Positions 51,791 to 60,705 of a stretch of 64,000 bases of DNA are shown in pieces. The stretch comes from Nocardia aurea. GTDB taxonomy: Bacteria; Actinomycetota; Actinomycetes; Mycobacteriales; Mycobacteriaceae. The notes beneath the pieces were generated by a model. The model made no database searches and was not told where the DNA came from. It was given only the letters and a program-made list of their open reading frames with translations. Location of the stretch: assembly GCF_003123685.1 (NCBI RefSeq), contig NZ_QCYJ01000103.1, positions 186,001 to 250,000 on the forward strand, read 5' to 3'. A program made the translations under genes and the position numbers. Within the stretch, counting starts at the first letter, position 1, and each line of letters opens with the position of its first letter.

Positions 51791-54700
51791 TCAGGGTCGG
51801 CGATAGGCGAGCAGGGCGATGTCGTCGTGGTGGTCCTCGACGAACAGGCGGCGCGAGATTTCGTCGACGGTCTGTGCGGGGCTCAGGTGCGCGGCGGCTG
51901 TCAGGGCGGAGGCCGCCCGGGCGATTCCGGTGTCGAGGTCTTCGTCGCGGCGTTCGACCAGACCGTCCGTGTAGAGCAGCAGGGTGGCGGCGTCGGGGAT
52001 GGTGCTCGTGGCTTCGGGGCGTTCACGACCCGCGCGCACCGCCATCGGCAAGGACAGCGCCTGGTCGAGGCGCCGGACCGGCTTCCCGGGTTCGGCCAGC
52101 AGGGCGGGGAGGTGTCCGGCGCTGCTGTAGGTGACGGTCCGGGCGTGCGGGTCGATCTTCGCGCAGAAGACGGTGGCGCAATAGGCGCCGGGGAGGTGTT
52201 CGACGAAACGGTCCAGTGCGGACAGGACTTTCGCCGGACCGTGGTTTTCCAGCAGGAGTGCTCTGGCGGCGCTGCGAAGTTGTCCCATCGCGGTCGCGGC
52301 GGGCAGTCCGTGGCCGACGACGTCGCCGACGACCACGCCGTAGCGTTCGCCCGGTAGCTCGATGACGTCGTACCAGTCGCCGCCGATCTCGAGTGCGGTG
52401 CCCGCGGGTTCGTAGCGGGCGGCGAAGCCGTCTGGCAGGTCGTTCGGGCCGAGCAGCGCGCGCTGCAAGGCCAGCGCGATCGTGCGCTGTTCGTCATTGG
52501 CTCTGGCCCGTGTCAGCGCCCGTTGCAGGTGGCTGGTCAGTTGCACCATCAGGCCGCGGTCGGCGTCGGTGAAAGGGCGGGGGCGAGCGAACTCGACCCA
52601 CAGCAGGCCTCGGTCGCCGCCGTCATCGACCGGCGCGCCGACAGCGACCGCCAGCGCGGGGGCGTCGGCGAAATCGGTGAGCGTCCCGGCTTCGGAGAGG
52701 ACGCACAGATTTCCGGTGCGGACGTATTCGACGGCGCTCGCGGGCGCGGTCGTGCTGCTCGGATGCGGGGGCGAACTCGCGGTGACGGTCACGACGCCCG
52801 GTTGCTCGAAGGTCAGCAGTGATACCCGCTCGGCCTGCCAGCATTCGCGCAATTCGGCCAGACCGATCTTCAGAACCTGTGCGCCGATGTCGATTCCGGC
52901 GAGCAGTCCGGCCATGCGCGCGACCGCGGCGTCGCGTTCGGCGGACAGATGTCGATCGGTGACATCACGGAGTGTGCCGACCAGCAGGACGGCTCCGCTG
53001 CGGTCGTCGCGCAGCGAATCCAGCGAGACGTCGACCCACAGTTTGTGGCCGTTTCGGTGGCGCAGGGGGAGGACGAACCGGCCGCGGCCCTCGTTCTCGA
53101 CCACCTCGAGCGCCGCTGTCACGAGCGCGAAACCCTCGGGGTCCTGCTCGGCGGTCGGCCACCACGGGTGCGGGACCGGCCAGGGCAATCGCGGTGCCCG
53201 ATAGCCGAGCATCCGGGTGAACGCGTCATTGATCTCGATGACCGACAGGTCGGCCGACGCGACGAAGAAACCGTCCTGCATCGCGTTGACCAACGCGGTG
53301 CGCCACGCGGATTCGTGATTGCGCAAGCGTGCCTGGTCGAGGTTGGAACGGACCCGAGCGAGCAGGTCGGCGGAGGAGAAGGGTTTGGTCAGGTAGTCGT
53401 CGGCGCCAGCGGCGAGACCTTCGGCGGCGGCTTCCTCACCGGCCCGGGCGGACAGGAAGATCACCGGCGTGTGGGCGGTCCCCGGGTCGGCACGCAACTC
53501 CCGCAACAGGGCCAGTCCGTCCAGGCCGGGCATCATCACATCGGCGAGGACGAGATCGGGGCGCGAGGATCGGGCGCGGCGCAGCGCGTCGTGACCGTCG
53601 ACGGCGATCACCACCGTGTACTCGGGTCGCAGCAGACCCGACAGGTAGGTGCGCAGGTCGGCGTTGTCCTCGGCGATCAGCACCACATCGGCCGTCGCTG
53701 GGGCGGATTCGGAGTCGGCGCCTTCGGCGGATGCGCTCCATTGCAGCGCTTCGGCGACATAGTCGGCGACGACCGAATGGGTCGGCGCGCGCACGGCCGG
53801 ATCGTCGGTGTGGCGCGCCGGAAAGCGCACCGTGAAGGTCGTGCCGCGGCCCGGATGACTCACCACCTCGGCATCCCCGTCGTGCAGCGCGGCCAGTTCC
53901 CGCACGAGCGCCAGACCGATTCCGGAGCCCTCGTGGGATCGACCGGCCGCTCCGCGAACCTGCCGGAACCGTTCGAAGATATGCGGGAGTTCCTCGGCCT
54001 CGATACCGACACCGGTGTCGCGCACCTCGAGGACGACCTGGTCATCGCGCAGGCGCACGCCGATTCCGATTTCGCCCGTGAGGGTGAACTTCACCGCGTT
54101 CGACAGCAGATTGAGCACGATCCGTTCCCAATGACCCGGATCGACCATGACCGCGCGCAGCTGCTCCGGACAGTCGACGGTGAACCCGAGACCGGCCCGG
54201 CGCACCGCGGGGGCGAAGGATTCGGCGATCCCGCGCGTCAGCCCGCCCAGTTCGACCGCCACCGGCTCGAAGGCGAGGTGACCGTCCTCGAGGCGGCTGA
54301 AGTCGAGCAGCGTGTCGACCATCCGCCGCAGCCGTCCGGCGTTGCGGCGGATGATCTCGACGCGAGCGCGCTGGACGGCTGCCAGCGGTGCGTCCCGGTC
54401 GGCGAGCGCGTCCTGCGCGGGGCCGGTGATCAGGGTCAGCGGCGTGCGCAGTTCGTGGCTGACGCTGGTGAAGAACGTGGTCTTGGCGCGGTCGAGTTCG
54501 GCCAGTTCCTCGGCGCGCCGCAATTGCGCGGCTTGCGCGTGCGCGTCGGTGATGGCGGAGCCGAGGTGATCGGCGGCGAGCTCGAGAAATCCGCGATAGG
54601 CGTCGTCGAACATCAGATGCGCACTGACACCGGCCAGCAGCACTCCGGTGGGGTGATCCGCGTCGATCGCCAGCGGCAGCGCCACCGCGGTGACGGCCGA

Positions 54701-55501
54701 TCCCGCCGAATTCGACTGTGCCGCCGCACCGGTCGCGGCCCGCCAGATCCACGCGCCCTCACCCTCGGGGCCGATCCGATCGGGGATGAGGCGATCGGGG
54801 ATGAGGTGGCCCTCGGGGGATTGCGCCCCGAACGAGGCGACGGCGTGCGCGCTGTCGCGCTCGGGGTCCACCAGATACGCGGCCGCGAAGGGCACGTCCT
54901 CGCGATATCGGCCGAGCACGTCGATCGCGGCCGCGCAGGCGGTCTCGACATCGACCACCTGCACCGAACGGACCTCACCGAGTTCGCGCAGGACCTGGAG
55001 CCGCCTGGTGCCGAGCACCTGCGCGGTGGTTTCGGTGACGACGGTGAACACGCCGCCCACCTCGCGGGCGGCGGTCGGAATCGCGCTGTAGGCGAAGGTG
55101 AAATAGACCGTCTCGTCGAAGCCGTGCCGGTCGACCACCAGCGGCAGGTTCTCGTGGTAACTCGATTCCCCGCAGGCCATGACGTTGTCGATCATGACTC
55201 CGACCACGGGCCAGGCGTCGGCCCACACCACGGCGCAGGACTGTCCCAGCGCCGGGTGTTTGGCGCCGAGGATCGGGACGAAGGCGTCGTTGTAGATCAT
55301 CGCCAGGTCCGCGCCCCACATGATCAACATCGGAAAGGGGGAGTTGAGGCATATGCCGACCGCGGTGCGCAGTTCCGCCGACCAGGTCGCGACCGGGCCG
55401 AGTCCGCTCGCCGACCAGTCGGTGTCGGCGAGCAGCACGTTGAGGGCGCTGTCGGGAGCCGACGCGAGCATCTCCGGAGGGAATGACGGCCCTTCGGACA
55501 T
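51791..55501 (-). CDS. Hybrid histidine kinase-receiver-PP2C (SpoIIE) phosphatase
   Basis: A 1236-residue multidomain protein. In order: PAS-like domain (25-155), GAF-like domain (165-335), HisKA with SVSHELRTPLTLI (His near 349), HATPase (GSGIGLALVRELAALHDG), receiver with PDLVLADVMMPGLDG (Asp near 654), PAS (735-860), GAF (870-1000) and C-terminal SpoIIE phosphatase (EIGGDWYDVIELPGERYGVV; VGHGLPAATAMGQLRSAARA). It senses a signal, phosphorylates its own receiver and presumably gates dephosphorylation of a STAS protein such as the one next door. A small tandem duplication reads LIPDRLIPDRIG. The start at 55501 is the most protein-like; the frame opens at 55660. Confidence 0.88.
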   Translation of the reverse strand: MSEGPSFPPEMLASAPDSALNVLLADTDWSASGLGPVATWSAELRTAVGICLNSPFPMLIMWGADLAMIYNDAFVPILGAKHPALGQSCAVVWADAWPVVGVMIDNVMACGESSYHENLPLVVDRHGFDETVYFTFAYSAIPTAAREVGGVFTVVTETTAQVLGTRRLQVLRELGEVRSVQVVDVETACAAAIDVLGRYREDVPFAAAYLVDPERDSAHAVASFGAQSPEGHLIPDRLIPDRIGPEGEGAWIWRAATGAAAQSNSAGSAVTAVALPLAIDADHPTGVLLAGVSAHLMFDDAYRGFLELAADHLGSAITDAHAQAAQLRRAEELAELDRAKTTFFTSVSHELRTPLTLITGPAQDALADRDAPLAAVQRARVEIIRRNAGRLRRMVDTLLDFSRLEDGHLAFEPVAVELGGLTRGIAESFAPAVRRAGLGFTVDCPEQLRAVMVDPGHWERIVLNLLSNAVKFTLTGEIGIGVRLRDDQVVLEVRDTGVGIEAEELPHIFERFRQVRGAAGRSHEGSGIGLALVRELAALHDGDAEVVSHPGRGTTFTVRFPARHTDDPAVRAPTHSVVADYVAEALQWSASAEGADSESAPATADVVLIAEDNADLRTYLSGLLRPEYTVVIAVDGHDALRRARSSRPDLVLADVMMPGLDGLALLRELRADPGTAHTPVIFLSARAGEEAAAEGLAAGADDYLTKPFSSADLLARVRSNLDQARLRNHESAWRTALVNAMQDGFFVASADLSVIEINDAFTRMLGYRAPRLPWPVPHPWWPTAEQDPEGFALVTAALEVVENEGRGRFVLPLRHRNGHKLWVDVSLDSLRDDRSGAVLLVGTLRDVTDRHLSAERDAAVARMAGLLAGIDIGAQVLKIGLAELRECWQAERVSLLTFEQPGVVTVTASSPPHPSSTTAPASAVEYVRTGNLCVLSEAGTLTDFADAPALAVAVGAPVDDGGDRGLLWVEFARPRPFTDADRGLMVQLTSHLQRALTRARANDEQRTIALALQRALLGPNDLPDGFAARYEPAGTALEIGGDWYDVIELPGERYGVVVGDVVGHGLPAATAMGQLRSAARALLLENHGPAKVLSALDRFVEHLPGAYCATVFCAKIDPHARTVTYSSAGHLPALLAEPGKPVRRLDQALSLPMAVRAGRERPEATSTIPDAATLLLYTDGLVERRDEDLDTGIARAASALTAAAHLSPAQTVDEISRRLFVEDHHDDIALLAYRRP

Positions 55502-55687
55502 CGCAGCCACGACGGCCCACCTCTCATCCCGCGTTCGGCGTGCCCGAGCATCACGGCCCTCGGCTACCCGCGCGTCGAAGCGTAACAACCGCGCCACGCC
55601 GGTTCGGCGAGCCTGCGTGGAATCATCGACCATGGGTAGTTCAGTACCCGGGTGGCACACCCATCACCAGTCGGTCGCTTCGCGGCG

Positions 55688-56005
55688 ATGAGCAAAGGCG
55701 CACCAGTGAACGAGATCGACGATCCGACCTACTCGGACACGACCGAACCCATCCCGGCCGAGTTCGGCCGTCATGTGATCGAACAGGCCGAAGGCGCGAT
55801 CATGTTCGTCTACGGTCTCGACGAACCGGCGGCGGCGGCGGTCCTGTCCGCCCGCGCCGCCGACACCGGCCGCACACTCGCCGGGCTCGCGGCCCGTGTG
55901 CTCGCCGAACTTCCCGACCGCGCACACCCCGAAGCGATCGAGCACACCCGTGCCCGTCTGGACCGGGTGCTGCTCGCCGCGAATACGGTCACGCACCGGG
56001 AATAG
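55688..56005 (+). CDS. ANTAR-domain RNA-binding protein
   Basis: A 105-residue protein dominated by an ANTAR-like domain: VIEQAEGAIMFVYGLDEPAA, AAVLSARAADTGRTLAGLAA and RVLAELPDRA. ANTAR domains bind paired RNA hairpins and prevent transcription termination. It is divergent from the hybrid kinase gene and ends at a bidirectional terminator. A GTG at 55706 with AAAGG before it is an alternative start. The lack of a fused sensor suggests control by partners. Confidence 0.7.
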   Translation: MSKGAPVNEIDDPTYSDTTEPIPAEFGRHVIEQAEGAIMFVYGLDEPAAAAVLSARAADTGRTLAGLAARVLAELPDRAHPEAIEHTRARLDRVLLAANTVTHRE

Positions 56006-56014
56006 CGGCCTGTG

Positions 56015-56051
56015 CGATGGGCCCCACCCGAAGTGCGGGTAGGGCCCATCG
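56015..56051. terminator. Bidirectional terminator between ANTAR and receiver genes
   Basis: CGATGGGCCC (56015-56024) pairs with GGGCCCATCG (56042-56051), and ACCCG with CGGGT inside, around loop AAGTG. The structure lies ten bases after the ANTAR stop and two bases after the receiver stop, serving both convergent genes. Confidence 0.75.
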
Positions 56052-56053
56052 GC

Positions 56054-56494
56054 TCAGTTGGAGGGCAGCTGGACGACCTGGATGTAGAAGCCGTCGATCT
56101 GTTTGATCGCGTCCATGAACTGATCGAGATCGACCGGTTTGGTGACGAAGGCGTTGGCGTGCAGCCGGTAGCTGGACAGGATGTCTTCCTCGGCGCTCGA
56201 GGTGGTGAGCATGACCACCGGGATCGCGGCCAGGTCCGGATCGGTCTTGATCTGTTCCAGGACCTGGCGGCCGTTGTACTTGGGCAGGTTCAGATCCAAC
56301 AGGATCAGGTCCGGGCGCGGCGCCTGGTCCCACGCGCCGCGCCGGTAGAGGAAATCGAGTGCTTCCTCGCCGTCACGAGCCACGTGCAAGGTGTTGCCGA
56401 GGGTGTGGGTCTCGAACGCCTCGCGGGTGATCAGCTCGTCGCCGGGATCGTCTTCGACCAGTAGCACATCGATGATTCGACTCGGGTCACGCAT
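56054..56494 (-). CDS. Stand-alone response regulator receiver (Rcp1-like)
   Basis: A 146-residue single receiver domain. The acidic pair is VLLVEDDPGDE, the phosphoacceptor Asp is in PDLILLDLNLPKYNG near residue 67, the Thr/Ser in VMLTTSS and the Lys in AFVTKPVDL. The insert after the second helix (LDFLYRRGAWDQ) and ITREAFE match the Rcp1-like group that partners hybrid or phytochrome-type kinases. It may shuttle phosphate from the hybrid kinase encoded next to it. No output domain is present. Confidence 0.88.
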   Translation of the reverse strand: MRDPSRIIDVLLVEDDPGDELITREAFETHTLGNTLHVARDGEEALDFLYRRGAWDQAPRPDLILLDLNLPKYNGRQVLEQIKTDPDLAAIPVVMLTTSSAEEDILSSYRLHANAFVTKPVDLDQFMDAIKQIDGFYIQVVQLPSN

Positions 56495-56644
56495 CAGGTG
56501 GTGTCCTTCCGGGGTTCACCGCCGAAGCGGAGCGGTACTACCCCGGCCCATACGGACTTTTTCGAGGTCGACCCCCTCAGTCAACCAGACCGAGATCACA
56601 ACTTCGCCGCGTGCGGCGATTCGGGATTCCCGCCTGCCCCTCGA

Positions 56645-57886
56645 TCACCGGTGGGGCAACCATGTTCTGGCGGCGGATACCAACGCGCGCACGCCGATCG
56701 ACAGCGTCGGCTCGATGACGGGGGCATACCGGGGTGAATGATTCGACGGCACGGTGAGCAGCGCGGGGTCGGTTATATCTCCCGTGGTGAACAGCGACGG
56801 ATCCGCGCCGCCGAGCAACCAATAGGCCAGTGCGGCACCGGATTCGGTGGCGAGGATGCCGACGTCCTCGCTCCCCGCGCCCGCTCCCGGATCGAGGATG
56901 TCGTCCGGGCCGAGCCAACTCGCGAAAGCCGCGAGACTTCTGCTCAGTGCTTCCGGGTCGTTGGCGACGACGGGGAAACGTTCGATCTCGGTGATCGTCG
57001 GTTCTTCGGGCGCGCCCGCGGTGGCCGCTTCGCCGCGCACGATGCGTTCCACGCTGTCCAGGACGCGACGGCGCACAGCGGTGTCGTAGCTGCGGATGTT
57101 CAACCGGATCTCGGCGTGACCGGGAATCACGTTCGCCGCGTCGCCCGCGTGTATCGCTCCGACGGTGAGTACCGCCGTCGCGGTGCTCGGGATCTCCCTG
57201 GAGATGACGGTTTGCAGGCGAAGAACCGTCGCGGCGGCCAGTACGACGGGATCCACCGACGCTTCCGGCATCGATCCGTGCGCGCCCCTGCCGACGAGCC
57301 GCACGCGCAGCGAATCCGACCCCGCGTACGACGGGCCGGGATGCCCGCCGATCTTGCCCGCGGGCAGGGGAGCCACATGCTGACCGAGGACGACATCGGG
57401 TTTCGGAAACCTGTCGAACAGGCCGTCGTCGACCATGGCCCGCGCGCCCTCGCCGAGTTCCTCGGCGGGCTGGAAGGCGAGCAGGACGGTGCCGGTCCAA
57501 CCGGAGGCGTCGGAGGCGAGGATGCGTGCCGCGCCGAGCAGACAGGTGACGTGCAGGTCGTGTCCGCACGCGTGCGCGACGGGCACCGTGTCGCCGTCCT
57601 CGTTCGTGGCCGTGGCGGTGCTGGCGTAGTCGAGCCCGGTGTCCTCGCGGAGGGGAAGCGCGTCCATATCGGCCCGGAGCAGGACGGTCGGACCCGTGCC
57701 GTTCTTCAGGACGCCGACGACCCCGGTCTTCCCTATCCCGGTGGTGACCTCGAACCCCGAGGCCCGTATCCGCTCCGCGACGATCGAGGCGGTGCGGTGC
57801 TCCTGGAATCCGAGCTCCGGGTGTCGGTGGAGGTCCTTGTACACGTCGACGAGTGTCGGATCGATCGCGATGCCGGATTCGGTCAT
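56645..57886 (-). CDS. M20-family amidohydrolase (hippurate hydrolase-like)
   Basis: A 413-residue metallopeptidase of the M20D amidohydrolase group. DLHRHPELGFQEHRTA opens the family, PVAHACGHDLHVT gives metal ligands near 105, FQPAEELGEGARAMVDDGLF the catalytic Glu region, and a dimerisation domain follows (VRLVGRGAHGSMPEASVDPV). The later metal-binding His is in SNHSPRYAP. It hydrolyses N-acyl amino acids or similar amides. AAGGA precedes ATG 57886; the frame extends far upstream without a ribosome site. Confidence 0.88.
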   Translation of the reverse strand: MTESGIAIDPTLVDVYKDLHRHPELGFQEHRTASIVAERIRASGFEVTTGIGKTGVVGVLKNGTGPTVLLRADMDALPLREDTGLDYASTATATNEDGDTVPVAHACGHDLHVTCLLGAARILASDASGWTGTVLLAFQPAEELGEGARAMVDDGLFDRFPKPDVVLGQHVAPLPAGKIGGHPGPSYAGSDSLRVRLVGRGAHGSMPEASVDPVVLAAATVLRLQTVISREIPSTATAVLTVGAIHAGDAANVIPGHAEIRLNIRSYDTAVRRRVLDSVERIVRGEAATAGAPEEPTITEIERFPVVANDPEALSRSLAAFASWLGPDDILDPGAGAGSEDVGILATESGAALAYWLLGGADPSLFTTGDITDPALLTVPSNHSPRYAPVIEPTLSIGVRALVSAARTWLPHR

Positions 57887-58121
57887 GGGAATTCCTTCGA
57901 TGTCGTCTTCTGCCGGGCAGATGACCCATCCATCAGGTCTTTCCGTGGAGCTGGCTACGCGGAAACGCACCATGATTCTTCCACGCTCGCCTACGCCCGG
58001 GGACATTTCTCGGACACGGCACCGACCGGCCCCCGAGCAGTCGCTCGTCGCACGGTTTCGGATCCCGGTGGAGGGTCCGCCTTGCTGAAACCCCTCGAAC
58101 GCCGACCTGCATGATGGGCGC

Positions 58122-58820
58122 ATGCTTCCCACCGACGACTTGGTCCAGGCCGCCCGCCGCCCAGCCGTGATCGACACGCCTCTCGGCCTCGTCGAATTCT
58201 CCGTCTCCCTCGGATCGGAAGTTCTGCCCGTGGTGCCGAATGCGGTGTGGCGCTTGCCGAATGGCGCGCATCTGCACCGGTGGCAGCGTTCGGACGCGGC
58301 GGTCGACCTGCTGATCGGAAGTATCGACGCACCGCCGTGGGACGGTAGCGAACCGATTCCGATGTGGGCCGGGATCTGGCAGGTGCGGGCGACCGCGGAG
58401 GTGTCGGGACTGGTCTTCTCCGCCGAACTGACCGACCTGCCCGCCGACGCGTGCGGCGGGCCCGACCCCGGCGAATGTCTCGCGGCCGTGAGTGTCGAGA
58501 ACGAGCATTTCATGGTGTCGATCGGCGGCCCGGATTCCGAACTGCTCGCCATGCAGGCCGCCGACGGTCGACTCGTCCCCTCCGGCTGGGCGCGCCTGCT
58601 GCCGACCGACGTGGACGACACCATCACCGAATACGGTGTGCGATACGCGGATCCGGCCCGCGTGGCCTGGCATCTGCCCGGCCTCGCCGCCGCGGAGGTG
58701 GCCCGATTGTGCATCGCGACCGCGTGGTGTCCCCGCGACGACGACCGACCGGCGGCCTGGTTCGCGGTCGACATCCCGCTCGACACCGCCTACTACCAAT
58801 TGACCGCCGGTCCGACCTGA
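58122..58820 (+). CDS. Hypothetical protein, 232 residues
   Basis: A 232-residue soluble, acidic protein divergent from the amidohydrolase gene. Residues such as LGLVEFSVSLGSEVLPVVPN, MWAGIWQVRATAEVSGLVFS and AWFAVDIPLDTAYYQL indicate a beta-rich fold, and six Trp are spread across it. It has no signal peptide. No family is recognised. It converges with the ABC permease gene, 16 bases apart. Confidence 0.65.
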   Translation: MLPTDDLVQAARRPAVIDTPLGLVEFSVSLGSEVLPVVPNAVWRLPNGAHLHRWQRSDAAVDLLIGSIDAPPWDGSEPIPMWAGIWQVRATAEVSGLVFSAELTDLPADACGGPDPGECLAAVSVENEHFMVSIGGPDSELLAMQAADGRLVPSGWARLLPTDVDDTITEYGVRYADPARVAWHLPGLAAAEVARLCIATAWCPRDDDRPAAWFAVDIPLDTAYYQLTAGPT

Positions 58821-58836
58821 ACGCTTCCCGGCGGAG

Positions 58837-59655
58837 TCAGCGGCTCAGACGCTGGAACCGGCGCACCGCGAGCGGCAGGAAGAGCGCGGTGATCAGCAAC
58901 GGCCACACCGCCGCCATCAGCAGCGCGTGCTGTTCCACCCACGAATCCGCGCTGCCCACCGGTGTTCCGAAGAGTTCGCGGCAGGCCGCGACGGTGGAGG
59001 AGATCGGATTCCACGCCGCGACGAAGCCGAGCCAGTCCGGCATCAGCTGTGGTGCGACGAAGATGCTGGAAATCATGGTCAGCGGGAACGCGACCGCGAA
59101 AAGGCCGCCCGCGGCCTCGGGATTCGGTACCAGCAGTCCGAGCCAGACGCCGACCCAGATCAGCGCGAACCGCAGCCACAGCAGGAGGCCGAACGACGCG
59201 ACGGCGCCCAGGATTCCACCGTCGGGCCGCCATCCGATCACCAGCGCGGTGAGCATCAGGATGGCCAGTTCGGCACAGGCCACCAGCAGATCGGTGACCC
59301 CGCGTCCGGACACCACCGCCGAGGACGCCATCGGCATCGAGCGGAAGCGGTCGATCACACCGTTGGTGGCGTCGTAGACGACCACCGTCGCGGTGTTGAT
59401 GAACCCGAACGCCATCGTCATCGCGAACATGCCCGGCATCAGGAAATCCCGGTAGTCGCCACCGCCCGGCACGGTCATCGCGCTGCCGAAGACGTAGCCG
59501 TACAGCAGGACGGACAGGATCGGGAAACCGAGCTGCCAGGCGATGTTCACCGGCTGACGCTGGTAGTGGGTCAGGCCCCGGCGCACGATATTCCAGCAGT
59601 CGGCCACGGCCCAGTACGCCCGCGAGCGACGGCGCACGGTTTCGGCGGTGCTCAT
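58837..59655 (-). CDS. ABC-2 type permease (Drr-type exporter)
   Basis: A 272-residue ABC-2 permease with six membrane helices (INIAWQLGFPILSVLLYGYV-like first segment, then MFAMTMAFGFINTATVVVYD; LLVACAELAILMLTALVIGW; LRFALIWVGVWLGLLVPNP). GVIDRFRSMPMASSAVVSGR is the conserved cytoplasmic motif of DrrB-like proteins. With the ATPase gene, which it overlaps by four bases, it forms an exporter for a hydrophobic compound or drug, controlled by the divergent TetR. Confidence 0.85.
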   Translation of the reverse strand: MSTAETVRRRSRAYWAVADCWNIVRRGLTHYQRQPVNIAWQLGFPILSVLLYGYVFGSAMTVPGGGDYRDFLMPGMFAMTMAFGFINTATVVVYDATNGVIDRFRSMPMASSAVVSGRGVTDLLVACAELAILMLTALVIGWRPDGGILGAVASFGLLLWLRFALIWVGVWLGLLVPNPEAAGGLFAVAFPLTMISSIFVAPQLMPDWLGFVAAWNPISSTVAACRELFGTPVGSADSWVEQHALLMAAVWPLLITALFLPLAVRRFQRLSR

Positions 59656-60614
59656 CGGAGGGCCTCCTCGACGGTGGTGCGGTGCCCGGTCAATTGCAGG
59701 AAGACGTCATCGAGACTCGGCCTGCGCACACCGATGTCCTCGACGGCGATCCCCGCGTCCTGGAGGGTGCGGGCGACTTCGGTGAGCGCGGCGATCCGAT
59801 CGACGACGGGCGCGTGGACGCGCCGTTCGACCTCGTCGGTCTCGGGTTCGCCGTCGCTGACCCGCTCGATCACCGCGGCGACGGCGGGCAGATCGGCCAC
59901 CTCCGTGACGATCACCTCGATGAGGTCGCCGCCGATCGTCTTCTTCAGTCCGTCGGGGGTGTCGTCGGCGATCGCCCGTCCCTGATCGATGACGGTGACG
60001 CGGGAGGCGAGCCGGTCGGCCTCCTCCAGATACTGGGTGGTCAGCAGCACGGTGGTGCCGTCGGCCACCAGGGCGCGCACCGCGTCCCAGACTTCCCCGC
60101 GGCCGCGCGGATCCAGGCCGGTGGTGGGTTCGTCGAGGAACAGCACATCCGGGGCGAGAATCATCGAGGCGGCCAGATCGAGCCTGCGCCGCATACCGCC
60201 GCTGTACTCGCCGACGCCCTTGTCGGCGGCGGCGGCGAGATCGAAACGTTCGAGCAGTTCGGTCGCGCGTCGCCGGGCCCGGCGGCCGCCGAGATGGAAG
60301 AGCCTGCCGAACATCTCGAGATTCTGACGGCCGGTGAGCACCTCGTCCACCGCGGCGTACTGGCCGGTGAGCCCGATGCGAGCACGCACCTCGTGCGGTC
60401 GGCGCGCGATATCGAGTCCGGCCACCATCGCCTGTCCGCCGTCCGGGCGGATCAAGGTGGACAGTATTCGCACCGCCGTGGTCTTCCCCGCGCCGTTCGG
60501 TCCGAGCAGGCCGTGCACCGTACCGCGGCGCACGACCAGATCGAAGCCGTCCAGGGCGCGTTTGTCTCCGTATCTCTTCTCCAGACCTTCGGCCCGGACC
60601 GCGTAGTCGTCCAT
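59652..60614 (-). CDS. ABC transporter ATP-binding protein (Drr-type)
   Basis: A 320-residue ATPase. Walker A is GPNGAGKTT near residue 40, signature YSGGMRRRLDLAASMI, Walker B VLFLDEPTTGLD, and TQYLEEADRLASRVTVIDQG is the Drr-type switch region. The C-terminal extension (RVSDGEPETDEVERRVHAPV) is the DrrA-type domain. GGGAGG precedes ATG 60614. It powers the permease encoded downstream. The start is next to a long palindromic operator shared with the TetR gene. Confidence 0.9.
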   Translation of the reverse strand: MDDYAVRAEGLEKRYGDKRALDGFDLVVRRGTVHGLLGPNGAGKTTAVRILSTLIRPDGGQAMVAGLDIARRPHEVRARIGLTGQYAAVDEVLTGRQNLEMFGRLFHLGGRRARRRATELLERFDLAAAADKGVGEYSGGMRRRLDLAASMILAPDVLFLDEPTTGLDPRGRGEVWDAVRALVADGTTVLLTTQYLEEADRLASRVTVIDQGRAIADDTPDGLKKTIGGDLIEVIVTEVADLPAVAAVIERVSDGEPETDEVERRVHAPVVDRIAALTEVARTLQDAGIAVEDIGVRRPSLDDVFLQLTGHRTTVEEALR

Positions 60615-60636
60615 CTGATCCTCCCGTTCGAGCATG

Positions 60637-60680
60637 AACTGGGTACATCGTACTCTCAAACGAGTACAACGTACCCAGTT
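60637..60680. promoter_or_regulatory. Long palindromic TetR operator between ABC and TetR genes
   Basis: Two 19-base arms (60637-60655 and 60662-60680) are reverse complements except at two positions, around a six-base spacer. Each arm itself holds a GTAC...GTAC repeat. The site lies 22 bases before the ABC start and 25 before the TetR start, ideal for joint repression. Confidence 0.75.
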
Positions 60681-60705
60681 CTTCTCGGCGGTTAGGCTGA
60701 CGACC

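Noticed and set aside
52949..55486. 845-residue plus-strand frame opposite the hybrid kinase gene
   Set aside because: It mirrors a gene with clear domains on the other strand and is Gly/Arg/His-rich without motifs; high GC creates such shadows.
57933..58799. 288-residue minus-strand frame upstream of the amidohydrolase
   Set aside because: It is the reverse of the plus-strand hypothetical gene and the promoter region, with no ribosome site.
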